A stretch of DNA of 64,000 nt from Anoplolepis gracilipes (lineage: Eukaryota; Arthropoda; Insecta; Hymenoptera; Formicidae): NCBI RefSeq assembly GCF_047496725.1, contig NC_132972.1, forward strand, positions 6,316,001-6,380,000, given 5' to 3'. Shown in pieces: positions 63,947 through 64,000 of this stretch. The position numbers were made by a program, and so were the translations under genes. Within the stretch, counting starts at the first letter, position 1. Each line of letters begins with the position of its first letter. The notes under the pieces were generated by a model. That model did no database searches. It was not told the origin of the DNA and saw only the letters and a list, made by a program, of their open reading frames with translations.

Positions 63947-64000
63947 GTAAGACCCGGGGGCGTTTTTCGCTCAGCTTGTATCGCAAAGTACGTAATATTG

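Overview
The window reads as nuclear DNA of an insect, most likely a hymenopteran such as an ant. By eye it is about two-thirds A+T. Long AT-rich stretches alternate with short islets rich in CG dinucleotides and TCG/CGA words. Dinucleotide microsatellites ((GA)n, (TA)n, (CT)n) and homopolymer runs are frequent, and no long open frame or operon-like packing is present. This is an inference from composition: no recognisable gene is available to fix the taxon.

I see no protein-coding gene, rRNA, tRNA, known small RNA or CRISPR array that I can name. The longest open frames (191 codons at 48317-48892 +, which lacks an early ATG; 177 codons at 38756-39289 +; 154 codons at 51338-51802 -) match no family I recognise, and most CG-rich islets are open on both strands, as expected by chance. 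The window is probably intergenic or lies inside a very large intron. A few short segments look like exons because a good splice site meets an open frame (18692-18762 +, 31479-31628 +, 38681-38823 +, 57633-57786 -, 57785-57947 +, 63935-63946 +). A CG-rich block at 16293-16720 could be a promoter with a minus-strand untranslated first exon; it carries an RFX/X-box-like site. All of these are low-confidence.

Repeats and palindromes are the best-supported content. From left to right: an old tandem duplication of about 1.3-1.6 kb (1-2990); an 89-nt near-perfect hairpin (12121-12209); a 560-bp TIR element flanked by TA with four copies of a GGCCATAG subterminal motif (23353-23916); a dispersed 92-bp repeat in two copies (25193 and 26991); an inverted-repeat element of about 480 bp (29719-30197); a 36-nt palindrome (35237-35272); a 31-nt perfect palindrome (40410-40440); a duplicated 85-bp block (41655 and 41980); a 1.6-kb structure bounded by ~100-bp inverted arms about 94% alike in their core (43095-44700); a 629-bp element with perfect 15-bp inverted ends (59417-60045); and a short Cys-rich open segment that may be a decayed piggyBac-type transposase C-terminus (62552-62761).

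No genes can be shown to work together here. The window looks like a graveyard of non-autonomous DNA transposons and microsatellites, with scattered CG-rich islets that might hold regulatory sequence or unrecognised exons.
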